Assembly (NCBI GenBank): GCA_023438115.1 | Contig: JAEZEB010000252.1 | Coordinates: 1-7,876 of the forward strand | Direction of reading: 5' to 3' | From: Pseudomonadota bacterium | Lineage (GTDB): Bacteria; Pseudomonadota; Gammaproteobacteria; Burkholderiales; Burkholderiaceae_C | DNA: 7,876 nucleotides | Shown: piece by piece, positions 1 to 6,156 of the stretch | Numbering within the stretch: the stretch's first letter is position 1 | How the letters are laid out: each line of letters begins with the position of its first letter | Translations under genes and position numbers: made by a program | Notes under the pieces: model-generated | The model's input: only the letters and a program-made list of their open reading frames with translations | What the model was told of the DNA's origin: nothing | Databases searched by the model: none

Positions 1-1
1 G

Positions 2-853
2 CGCGAAGCGCTGGCCCAGGTGCAGCGGCCCGGCAAGCTGCAGGCCCTGCAGGCGGTGCGTTCGCAGGTCGCGGGCGCCGCCACCATGGAGAAGGTGACG
101 GGCTACGAGGACGCCACCACGTACAACAACTTCTACGAATTCGGCACCGACAAGGACGATCCGGCGCGCAACGCCCACACGCTGCGCACCAGCCCCTGGA
201 CCGTGGAGGTCGAGGGGCTCGTGAAGAAGCCGGGCCGCTACGCGATCGAGGACCTGCTGAAGCTCTCGGCGCAGGAAGAACGCATCTACCGCCTGCGCTG
301 CGTGGAAGGCTGGTCGATGGTGATCCCGTGGGTGGGCTACTCGCTGTCGCACCTGGTCAACCGCGTGGAGCCGCTGGGCAGCGCGAAGTTCGTCGAGTTC
401 CACACGCTGGCCGACAAGGCCACCATGCCCTACGTGGGCTCGCGCGTGCTGGACTGGCCTTACGTGGAAGGCCTGCGCATGGACGAGGCCATGCATCCGC
501 TGACGCTGCTCACCTTCGGCATGTACGGCGAGGTGCTGCCCAGGCAGAATGGCGCGCCGGTGCGCGTCGTCGTGCCCTGGAAGTACGGCTTCAAGAGCGG
601 CAAGAGCATCGTCAAGATCCGCTTTTCCGAGCAGATGCCGCGCACGGCCTGGAACAAGGCGGCGGCCAACGAGTACGGCTTCTATTCCAACGTGAACCCG
701 AACGTGGACCACCCACGCTGGTCGCAGGCCACGGAGCGCCGCATCGGCGAGGACGGCCTGTTCGCCAAGAGGCGCAAGACGCTGCTGTTCAACGGCTACG
801 AGGCGCAGGTGGGCCAGCTGTACGCGGGCATGGACCTGAAGAAGAACTATTGA
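2..853 (+). CDS. msrP: MsrP, catalytic subunit of periplasmic methionine sulfoxide reductase (5'-truncated by window edge)
   Basis: This molybdopterin enzyme reduces methionine sulfoxide in oxidised periplasmic proteins, using electrons supplied by the membrane partner MsrQ. The frame is open from base 2 with no stop, and 283 residues are visible. E. coli MsrP (YedY) has about 334, so roughly 50 N-terminal residues, including the expected Tat signal, lie outside the window. A GTG at 20 is in frame but is not a credible start. The sulfite-oxidase-type fold shows in the N-terminal YNNFYEFG segment and the RLRCVEGW motif, whose Cys (codon 299-301) matches the molybdenum ligand of the family. Further family-typical stretches are PWVGYSL, the ARG-like central region around NGAPVRVVVPWKYGFKSGKSI (split here as NGAPVRVV and PWKYGFKSGKS), and the C-terminal NGYEAQV. 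The stop codon TGA overlaps the msrQ start by one base (TGATG), indicating a translationally coupled operon. Identification is firm; only the N-terminus is unknown. Confidence 0.96.
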   Translation, partial: REALAQVQRPGKLQALQAVRSQVAGAATMEKVTGYEDATTYNNFYEFGTDKDDPARNAHTLRTSPWTVEVEGLVKKPGRYAIEDLLKLSAQEERIYRLRCVEGWSMVIPWVGYSLSHLVNRVEPLGSAKFVEFHTLADKATMPYVGSRVLDWPYVEGLRMDEAMHPLTLLTFGMYGEVLPRQNGAPVRVVVPWKYGFKSGKSIVKIRFSEQMPRTAWNKAAANEYGFYSNVNPNVDHPRWSQATERRIGEDGLFAKRRKTLLFNGYEAQVGQLYAGMDLKKNY

Positions 854-1488
854 TGACGCTTGCACGCGCGCTGCTGCATCCCGCGGCCAAGCCGCTGGTG
901 TTCGTGCTGTCGCTGCTGCCCCTCGCCTGGCTGGTGTGGGGCGCGGTCATGGGCGGCCTGGGCGCGAACCCCGCGGAATACCTGATCCGCTCCACCGGCG
1001 ACTGGACCCTGCGTTTCCTGTGCCTCACGCTGGCGGTGACGCCCTTGCGCGTGGCGGCGGGACTGCCGCCGCTGGCGCGCTTCCGCCGCATGCTGGGCCT
1101 CTTCACGTACTTCTACGTGGTGCTGCACTTCCTCTGCTACGGCTGGCTGGACCAGGGCTTTGACCTGGCGGAGATCGCGAAGGACATCGCCAAGCGGCCC
1201 TTCATCCTGGTGGGCTTCGCTTCGTTCGTGCTGCTGACCCCGCTGGCGGCGACGTCCTTCAACCGCGCGGTGAAGGCGATGGGCGCCAGGCGCTGGCAGG
1301 CGCTGCACCGCATCGTGTACGTGGTGGCGCCGCTCGCCATCCTGCATTTCTTCTGGATGCGGGCGGCGAAGAACAACTTCGGCGAAGTGGCCGTGTACGC
1401 CGCCATCCTCGCGGTGCTGCTCGGATGGCGCGTGTGGAACCGCCGCCGGCGCGGCGCTCAGGGCAGCAGCTTTTCCTTGCGCAGCTGA
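853..1488 (+). CDS. msrQ: MsrQ, heme-binding membrane subunit of the MsrPQ system
   Basis: MsrQ is an inner-membrane b-type cytochrome of the ferric-reductase-like family. It passes electrons, probably from the quinone pool, to periplasmic MsrP. The ATG at 853 shares its A with the msrP stop; this start gives 211 residues, the same length as E. coli YedZ/MsrQ. The frame is open further upstream, but that part is only a shadow of msrP. About six hydrophobic segments can be seen, roughly at residues 12-35, 52-68, 82-98, 117-135, 152-168 and 178-195. Histidines at 92, 152 and 165 sit one residue away from the E. coli heme-ligand positions (91, 151, 164). Other family traits are RSTGDWTLRFL near residue 46 and FRRMLGLF near 78. 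The C-terminus is basic (WNRRRR). Its last eleven residues are encoded in bases that also encode the end of lysA on the opposite strand. No ribosome binding site stands out, which fits coupling to msrP. Confidence 0.95.
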   Translation: MTLARALLHPAAKPLVFVLSLLPLAWLVWGAVMGGLGANPAEYLIRSTGDWTLRFLCLTLAVTPLRVAAGLPPLARFRRMLGLFTYFYVVLHFLCYGWLDQGFDLAEIAKDIAKRPFILVGFASFVLLTPLAATSFNRAVKAMGARRWQALHRIVYVVAPLAILHFFWMRAAKNNFGEVAVYAAILAVLLGWRVWNRRRRGAQGSSFSLRS

Positions 1489-2735
1489 TCGGCCGTGTCC
1501 TCGCGCTCGCGGATCACGTGCGCGCGGTCGCCGTCGATCAGGATCTCCGCCGGGCGGCCGCGCGTGTTGTAGTTGCTCGCCATGGCCATGCAGTACGCGC
1601 CCGCGGAGAGCACCGCGAGCAATTCACCAGGACGCACGGACAGCATCCGGTCGCGGCCCAGCCAGTCGCCGCTCTCGCACACCGGGCCCACCACGTCGTA
1701 GAGCGTGCCCGCCTCGTCGCGGCGAGCCACCGGCACGATCGCGTGGAAGGCCTGGTACATCGCCGGGCGCGGCAGGTCGTTCATCGCGGCGTCGACGATC
1801 AGGAAGTTCTTCTGCTCGCCCGGCTTGAGGTAGAGCACCTCGGTCACGCAGACGCCGGCGTTGCCCACCAGGGAGCGGCCCGGCTCGATCATCAGCTGCC
1901 GGTCGCCGTAGCCGCGCGCGTCCACCAGGGCCAGCAGCTGCTTCCACAGCGCATCGGCCGCGGGCGGCTGCTCGCCGTTGTAGTTGATGCCCAGGCCGCC
2001 GCCGAAGTCGATGTGCTCCAGCGGGATGCCGGCCGATTCGACCGCGGCCACCAGGTCCAGCACGCGCTCCATGGCGTCCAGGTAGGGGTCGGTCTCGGTG
2101 ATCTGCGAGCCGATGTGGCAGTCGATGCCCACCACCCGCAGGCCCGGCAGCGAAGCGGCGCGCCGGTACGCGCGCAGCGCGTCGCGATGGGCGATGCCGA
2201 ACTTGTTGCCCTTCAGGCCGGTGGAGATGTAGGGGTGCGTCTTCGGGTCGACGTCGGGATTCACGCGCAGGCTCACGGGCGCCTTCACGCCCATCTCGGC
2301 CGCGACGTCGCTGAGCACTTCCAGTTCGGCTTCGCTCTCCACGTTGAAGCAGTGGATGCCCGCTTCCAGCGCGCGGCGCATCTCGCGACGGGTCTTGCCC
2401 ACGCCGGAGAAGATGATGTCCTCGCCGCGCGCGCCCGCGGCCAGCACGCGTTCGAGTTCGCCGCCCGACACGATGTCGAAGCCGCAGCCCGCGCGCGCGA
2501 ACACCTGCAGCACCGCCAGCGAGGAGTTGGCCTTCAGCGCATAGAAGATCTTCGCCTTGCGCCCCGCGAATCCGCGCTGGTAGGCGGCCAGCGCCTCCAG
2601 CATCGAGGCCTTGGAGTAGACGAAGAGGGGCGTGCCGTGGGCCGCGGCCAGGTCCGGCAGCGCCACGCCCTCGACGAACAGGCGGTCGCCGCGGTACTGC
2701 ACGTGGGGCGCGCCCGGGAGGAGGGAGGTGTTCAT
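1458..2735 (-). CDS. lysA: Diaminopimelate decarboxylase (LysA)
   Basis: This PLP-dependent cytosolic enzyme decarboxylates meso-2,6-diaminopimelate to L-lysine, the final step of the DAP pathway. The product is 425 residues, usual for the family. It has a fold-III alanine-racemase-like barrel and a C-terminal beta domain. Visible signatures are YALKANS with the PLP lysine K68, the SGGELERV segment (90-97), HIGSQI (207-212), the phosphate-binding GGGLGI (245-250), EPGRSLV (284-290), CESGDW (353-358) with the active-site Cys353 contributed across the dimer, and the AGAYCMAMASNYN stretch carrying Tyr381. The ATG at 2735-2733 overlaps the lptM stop as ATGA. There is no clear ribosome binding site upstream, so translation probably depends on coupling with lptM. 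The 3' end runs 31 bases into msrQ. In many proteobacteria dapF follows lysA; here it does not, because msrQ converges instead. Function is secure. Confidence 0.98.
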   Translation of the reverse strand: MNTSLLPGAPHVQYRGDRLFVEGVALPDLAAAHGTPLFVYSKASMLEALAAYQRGFAGRKAKIFYALKANSSLAVLQVFARAGCGFDIVSGGELERVLAAGARGEDIIFSGVGKTRREMRRALEAGIHCFNVESEAELEVLSDVAAEMGVKAPVSLRVNPDVDPKTHPYISTGLKGNKFGIAHRDALRAYRRAASLPGLRVVGIDCHIGSQITETDPYLDAMERVLDLVAAVESAGIPLEHIDFGGGLGINYNGEQPPAADALWKQLLALVDARGYGDRQLMIEPGRSLVGNAGVCVTEVLYLKPGEQKNFLIVDAAMNDLPRPAMYQAFHAIVPVARRDEAGTLYDVVGPVCESGDWLGRDRMLSVRPGELLAVLSAGAYCMAMASNYNTRGRPAEILIDGDRAHVIREREDTADQLRKEKLLP

Positions 2736-3064
2736 GGCTGGCGGGTGGGCGAAGCGGTGCCTCTGGGCGGAGTCGGGATGTCTTCGGCGTCCGCTGCCGC
2801 ACCGGGCGTCCGGGACGCGGGCGGCGGCGAAGTGGCCGCGGGCGGCGTGCCGACGGGCGCGGCGCCGCGCTGCGGCATCACGGTCGTCCTGGGCGACAGC
2901 GTCTGCGGAAGCGTGCGCCGGCCCGCGGCCTCCTCGCCCGTGGGGATGTAGAGCGGACCTTTCTGGCCGCAGGCGGCCAGCAGGCAGGTGCCGGCGAGCG
3001 CCGCCAGCGCGAGCGAACGCCGCCGCGCGGGGGTGCTGACTAGAATTTGGAGTACACCGGACAT
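2732..3064 (-). CDS. lptM: LptM/YifL/LppL-type small outer-membrane lipoprotein
   Basis: This is a small lipoprotein of 110 residues. E. coli LptM is known to bind the LPS translocon LptDE and promote its maturation; that role is transferred here by family and context. The N-terminus has a basic stretch (ARRR, 13-16), a hydrophobic core and the lipobox LAAC, so signal peptidase II would cleave before Cys32. It is followed directly by the family hallmark GQKGPLY (33-39). Beyond that the protein is a low-complexity Pro/Ala/Thr/Arg tail, so it is clearly longer than the roughly 67-residue E. coli protein. The ATG at 3064-3062 is the only standard start between the upstream sequence and the lipobox that preserves a complete signal peptide, yet no Shine-Dalgarno sequence precedes it. 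Its stop overlaps the lysA start. The position between cyaY (divergent) and lysA matches the known cyaY / lppL-lysA arrangement of pseudomonads. Some annotation may leave it uncalled because it is short and low in complexity. Confidence 0.88.
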   Translation of the reverse strand: MSGVLQILVSTPARRRSLALAALAGTCLLAACGQKGPLYIPTGEEAAGRRTLPQTLSPRTTVMPQRGAAPVGTPPAATSPPPASRTPGAAADAEDIPTPPRGTASPTRQP

Positions 3065-3076
3065 ATGGAAATTGTA

Positions 3077-3406
3077 ATGACCGATCTGGAATACCTCGAT
3101 CGCGCGGAAGCCCTGCTCGCCAGCGTCGAGGCCGGCTGCGACCGCATCAACGACAGCAGCGACGCGGACATCGACAACCAGCGCGTGGGCGGCATGGTCA
3201 CGCTCACCTTTCCCGACCGCAGCCAGATCATCGTGAACCTGCAGAAGCCGCTGCAGGAGGTGTGGCTGGCCGCCCGCTCGGGCGGCTTCCACTACAAGTT
3301 CGACGGCCAGTGCTGGCGCGACACCAAGGGGCAGGGCGAGTTCTTCGCCGACCTGAGCCGCTGCGCGAGCGAACAGGCCGGAAGGCCCCTGGTTTTCAGT
3401 TCCTGA
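3077..3406 (+). CDS. cyaY: CyaY, bacterial frataxin
   Basis: CyaY is the bacterial frataxin: a small cytosolic iron-binding protein that contacts the IscS/IscU iron-sulfur assembly complex and modulates its rate. Starting at ATG 3077 the product is 109 residues, against 106 in E. coli. The first helix is acidic (D3, E5, D8, E11, E18) and continues into the acidic ridge with D22, D26, D29, D31 and D33. The beta-sheet then carries the conserved QIIVN (50-54), EVWLAARSGGFHY (61-73) with Trp63, and CWRDTKG (79-85). The start is not fully settled. An in-frame ATG at 3065 would add four residues (MEIV) and abuts the lptM start, and a TTG at 3047 is also in frame. I prefer 3077 for its match to family length and N-terminal MTDLEY. 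No start has a strong ribosome binding site. The 3' end overlaps mrcA by 11 bases. Confidence 0.94.
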   Translation: MTDLEYLDRAEALLASVEAGCDRINDSSDADIDNQRVGGMVTLTFPDRSQIIVNLQKPLQEVWLAARSGGFHYKFDGQCWRDTKGQGEFFADLSRCASEQAGRPLVFSS

Positions 3407-5888
3407 AGAGATCCAGGATGCTGCGGCGCTCGTCCGCGGGCGGGGGCGCCGGCGGCACCACGCCCGGCGGGCGCCCATCGGAGTTGAGCAGCCCCGGATC
3501 GCCCGGCACGCCAGGCGGCTGCTCGCCGGCCGAGCCGTTCAGCGGCGCGCCGCGCAGGGCGCCGTCGCCGTTCGGGTCACCGTTCGGTTCGCCGCTCAGG
3601 CCCAGGCTGGCGACGCCGCCGCCGCGGGCATATTCCTCGTAATACCACTCGCCGCCGACGTTGATCACGCCTTCGGGCGCGGCCGGCTCCATCACGGGCA
3701 CGCCCTTGAGGGCCGAGCGCATGAATTCGATCCACACCGGCAGGCTCAGGCCGCCGCCCGTCTCGCGGTCGCCCAGGGAGCGCGGGTTGTCGTAGCCCAT
3801 CCAGACCACCGCGGTGAGCGAGGGATGGAAACCGGCGAACCAGGTGTCGATCGCGTCGTTGGTGGTGCCGGTCTTGCCGTACAGGTCGGGGCGCTTGAGT
3901 TCGCGCTGCGCACGCGCGGCGGTGCCCGAGCGCGTGATCTCCTGCATCAGGCGGTTCATGATGAAGGCGTTGCGCGCGTCGATGGCGCGCATCGACTCGT
4001 TCAGCAGCGGCGGCTGGCTCTCCACCAGCGTGCGGCCCTTCTGGTCGGTGATTTTCGTGATCAGCCAGGGGTTGACGCGGTAGCCGCCGTTGGCGAACAC
4101 GGCGTAGCCCGTGGCCATCTGCATCGGCGTGACCGAGCCGGCGCCCAGCGCCATGGTGAGGTAGGCCGGGTGCTTCTCGGGGTCGAAGCCGAAGCGCGCC
4201 ACCCAGTCCTGCGCGTTCTGCGGGCCGACGGCCTGCAGGATGCGGATGGAAACCATGTTCTTCGACTTGGCCAGCGCCGTGTGCAGCGGCATGGGGCCTT
4301 CGAAGCGGCCGTCGTAGTTCTTGGGCTCCCAGGGCTGCCCGCCGGTGACGCCGGAGTCGAAGAACAGCGGGCTGTCGCTCACGATGGTGGCGGGGCCGAA
4401 GCCGCGCTCCAGCGCCGCGGAATAGATGAAGGGCTTGAAGCCCGAGCCGGGCTGCCGCCAGGCCTGGGTGGCGTGGTTGAACTTGTTCTTGTTGAAGTCG
4501 AACCCGCCCACCATGGCACGGATCGCGCCGTCGCGCGGATCCAGCGCGACGAAGGCGCCCTCGACCTCGGGCAGCTGCGTGATCTCCCAGGTGTCCTTGG
4601 GCGTCTTCATCACGCGGATCACGGCGCCGCGGCGGATCTTGATCTTGGGCGTGGCCTTCTCGGACAGGCCGGAGCGCGCGGCGTTCAGGCCGGAGCCCAC
4701 GATGTCGAAGCGGTCGCCGTTGCCGCGCACCGCCACGATCTTCTTGGGGGAGACCTCCAGCACGACGGCGGCCAGGACGTCGCCGTTGTCCGGGTGGTCG
4801 GCCAGCGCGTCGTCGATCGCCTCTTCCAGTTCCCTGGGATCGTCGGGCAAGTCGACGAAGCGCTCCGGCCCGCGGTAGATCTGGCGCTTCTCGTAGTCCA
4901 TGATGCCCTTGCGCAGGGCCTGGTACGCGGCTTCCTGGTCGTCCGACTTGACGGTGGTGTAGACGTTCAGGCCGCGGGTATAGGTCTCGTCGCCGTACTG
5001 CGCATAGACGAGCTGGCGCACGGTCTCGGCGATGTACTCGGCGCGCACGGGCATCTGCTGCACGCCGGTGCGGATGCGCAGTTCCTGCTTCTTGGCTGCC
5101 ACGGCCTCCTCGGCCGTGATGAAACCGTTCTCGTGCATCCGTTCGATGATGTACAGCTGCCGGGAACGGGCGCGGGAGGGGTTGGAGATCGGGTTGTACG
5201 CCGACGGAGCCTTGGGCAGGCCGGCCAGCATGGCCGCCTCCGCGATGGTCAGGTCCTTCATCGGCTTGCCGAAGTAGGCATCCGAGGCCGCCGCGAAGCC
5301 ATAGGCGCGGTTGCCCAGGAAGATCTGGTTCATGTAGATCTCGAGGATCTGGTCCTTCGTCAGCAGGTGCTCCAGCTTGAAGGTGAGGAGCACCTCATAG
5401 AGCTTGCGGGTGAAGGTCTTCTCGGAAGACAGGTAGACGTTGCGCGCCACCTGCATGGTGATGGTGGAGGCGCCCTGGCTCTTCACGCGCCCCAGGTTGG
5501 CCAGGGCGGCGCGGCCCAGGCCGATGTAGTCCACGCCATGGTGCGAATAGAAGCGGGCGTCCTCGATGGCCAGCACCGCGTTCTTCATGACCGCGGGGAT
5601 CTCGTTGATCGGCGTGAGGCTGCGCCGCTCTTCGCCGAACTCGCCGATCAGCACGCCATCGGCGCTGTAGACCCGCAGCGGCAGCTTGGGACGGTAGTCG
5701 GACAGGTCGCTGATGTCCGGGAGGTTGGGGTAGGCGACGGCCAGCGCGACGCCGGCGATGGTCACCCCCACGGCCACGAACGCGAAGGCCAGCCCGAAGG
5801 TCCATGCGAACAGCTTCAGGAGGAACCGTTGCCAGAAGGGGCGGGTGCGGGCGGGGCCGGGAGTGTCGGAAGAGGAATCGGAAGCCAT
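3396..5888 (-). CDS. mrcA: Penicillin-binding protein 1A, bifunctional glycosyltransferase/transpeptidase
   Basis: This class A PBP polymerises lipid II into glycan strands and cross-links their peptides in the periplasm (also called ponA). It has 830 residues. A short cytoplasmic N-terminus leads to one membrane anchor at about 25-52. The GT51 domain follows, with EDARFYSHHGVD carrying the catalytic Glu109, then GASTITMQ (139-146), RKLYEVLLTFKLE (161-173) and DQILEIYMN (179-187). An OB-like insert typical of PBP1A lies at roughly 320-435. The transpeptidase domain has the SxxK motif at S482-GF-K485, SKN at 542-544 and KTGT at 672-675. After about residue 755 comes a disordered Gly/Pro/Asn-rich tail ending in RRSILDLFRN. 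The ATG at 5888-5886 is preceded by GGAG at 5896-5893, four bases away. A perfect -10 box lies about 30 bases upstream of the start. Divergence from pilM is the usual arrangement in proteobacteria with type IV pili. Confidence 0.97.
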   Translation of the reverse strand: MASDSSSDTPGPARTRPFWQRFLLKLFAWTFGLAFAFVAVGVTIAGVALAVAYPNLPDISDLSDYRPKLPLRVYSADGVLIGEFGEERRSLTPINEIPAVMKNAVLAIEDARFYSHHGVDYIGLGRAALANLGRVKSQGASTITMQVARNVYLSSEKTFTRKLYEVLLTFKLEHLLTKDQILEIYMNQIFLGNRAYGFAAASDAYFGKPMKDLTIAEAAMLAGLPKAPSAYNPISNPSRARSRQLYIIERMHENGFITAEEAVAAKKQELRIRTGVQQMPVRAEYIAETVRQLVYAQYGDETYTRGLNVYTTVKSDDQEAAYQALRKGIMDYEKRQIYRGPERFVDLPDDPRELEEAIDDALADHPDNGDVLAAVVLEVSPKKIVAVRGNGDRFDIVGSGLNAARSGLSEKATPKIKIRRGAVIRVMKTPKDTWEITQLPEVEGAFVALDPRDGAIRAMVGGFDFNKNKFNHATQAWRQPGSGFKPFIYSAALERGFGPATIVSDSPLFFDSGVTGGQPWEPKNYDGRFEGPMPLHTALAKSKNMVSIRILQAVGPQNAQDWVARFGFDPEKHPAYLTMALGAGSVTPMQMATGYAVFANGGYRVNPWLITKITDQKGRTLVESQPPLLNESMRAIDARNAFIMNRLMQEITRSGTAARAQRELKRPDLYGKTGTTNDAIDTWFAGFHPSLTAVVWMGYDNPRSLGDRETGGGLSLPVWIEFMRSALKGVPVMEPAAPEGVINVGGEWYYEEYARGGGVASLGLSGEPNGDPNGDGALRGAPLNGSAGEQPPGVPGDPGLLNSDGRPPGVVPPAPPPADERRSILDLFRN

Positions 5889-5892
5889 AAAA

Positions 5893-5923
5893 CTCCATCG
5901 GGCGTCCCGGGGCGCCCATTATA
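5893..5923 (-). promoter_or_regulatory. mrcA promoter -10 box and ribosome binding site
   Basis: Read on the minus strand, bases 5923-5918 are TATAAT, an exact sigma-70 -10 hexamer in the local context CCTATAATGGG. Transcription would then start near 5911 and give a leader of about 23 bases before the mrcA ATG. The Shine-Dalgarno sequence GGAG is at 5896-5893. No good -35 box is present at the right distance: the best, TCGGCT at 5945-5940 with a 16-base gap, matches only three of six. The call rests on the perfect -10 and its placement. Confidence 0.6.
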
Positions 5924-6072
5924 GGAATGCGGACGTCTGAGCCGACCGCCGGGCAGGGGTTCCGCAACGTCCGTCGGAGCGTCGCCTGCGGGGCCCGTAA
6001 GCGGCTGGAGTATGGCACCGAAGCTCGTCGGCTTTTGGCAACGCCGAGTAGGGGGAGCAACCAGAAATTCCT
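5924..6072. other. Central part of the mrcA-pilM intergenic region, no gene seen
   Basis: These roughly 150 bases lie between the mrcA -10 box and the candidate pilM promoter. I see no convincing reading frame, tRNA-like cloverleaf, or hairpin followed by a T-run. A 7-base inverted repeat (CGGACGT at 5930-5936 and ACGTCCG at 5967-5973, 30 bases apart) sits where the mrcA -35 region and upstream activator sites would be. Arms this short and this far apart can be chance. The stretch most likely holds upstream regulatory sequence for one or both divergent genes. Confidence 0.4.
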
Positions 6073-6100
6073 TTGGCGACAAGGATGTTGTTGCTAGCAT
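6073..6100 (+). promoter_or_regulatory. Candidate sigma-70 promoter of the pilMN operon
   Basis: TTGGCG (6073-6078, four of six matches to the -35 consensus) and TAGCAT (6095-6100, four of six to the -10) are separated by 16 bases. They lie in a patch of about 64 bases (6061-6124) that is only about 40 percent G+C in an otherwise very GC-rich window. Transcription would start near 6107 and leave a leader of about 50 bases before pilM. I tested the same sequence for a sigma-54 pattern; the GG at 6075-6076 is followed by GT rather than GC at the -12 position, so that fits poorly. This is a pattern match only. Confidence 0.3.
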
Positions 6101-6123
6101 TGAAGTGGAATCTTAAGTTCGTT

Positions 6124-6142
6124 ACGCCTTGACACGAGGCGT
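6124..6142. repeat. Perfect 6-base inverted repeat ahead of the pilM ribosome binding site
   Basis: ACGCCT at 6124-6129 and AGGCGT at 6137-6142 are exact reverse complements around a 7-base loop. The right arm ends three bases before the AGGAG site of pilM. In RNA it could form a short hairpin beside the ribosome binding site; in DNA it could be half-sites for a regulator. A 6-base repeat can occur by chance, so function is unproven. Confidence 0.35.
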
Positions 6143-6145
6143 CGT

Positions 6146-6150
6146 AGGAG
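6146..6150 (+). promoter_or_regulatory. Ribosome binding site that fixes the TTG start of pilM
   Basis: AGGAG lies six bases upstream of the TTG at 6157, an ideal distance. An in-frame TAG at 6145-6147 closes the reading frame just upstream. No ATG, GTG or other TTG occurs in frame before codon 25, which already lies inside the nucleotide-binding motif. Together these make TTG the only reasonable initiation codon. Confidence 0.8.
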
Positions 6151-6156
6151 ACGGGT

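Noticed and set aside
328..852. In-frame extension upstream of msrQ on +
   Set aside because: It overlaps msrP in another frame and encodes Arg/Ala/His-rich nonsense. The ATG at 853 gives the expected MsrQ length and coupling.
1425..2951. 508-codon open frame on + across lysA and lptM
   Set aside because: It lies antisense to well-identified genes, is rich in His/Arg/Ala/Val with no recognisable domain, and is the usual by-product of G/C-biased third codon positions.
3444..3476. 7-base GC inverted repeat downstream of cyaY as a terminator
   Set aside because: The arms (GGGCGCC and GGCGCCC) are 19 bases apart with no T-run, and lie in Gly/Pro codons of the mrcA tail, which explain the composition.
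5896..5898. ATG ten bases upstream of the mrcA start on the minus strand
   Set aside because: It is out of frame with mrcA and falls within the ribosome binding site region; the frame it opens has no resemblance to a protein family.
3825..5924. 699-codon open frame on + antisense to mrcA
   Set aside because: The mrcA strand holds every catalytic motif of a PBP1A. The antisense product is low-complexity Val/Gly/His/Arg/Asp sequence with no family resemblance, so it is a codon-bias shadow.
6073..6090. Possible sigma-54 promoter for pilM
   Set aside because: TTGGCG is present, but the required GC at the -12 position is GT and the element is otherwise weak.
6012..6116. 34-codon small reading frame in the mrcA-pilM intergenic region
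   Set aside because: Its GGAG is only one base from the ATG, codon use (AGA, GGA, GTA) is unlike the neighbours, and it would cover the likely pilM promoter. No recognisable product.
6129..6134. Perfect TTGACA that might be a pilM -35 box
   Set aside because: A -10 box 16-18 bases downstream would fall on the pilM start codon, and the bases there (CGGGTT) do not resemble one.
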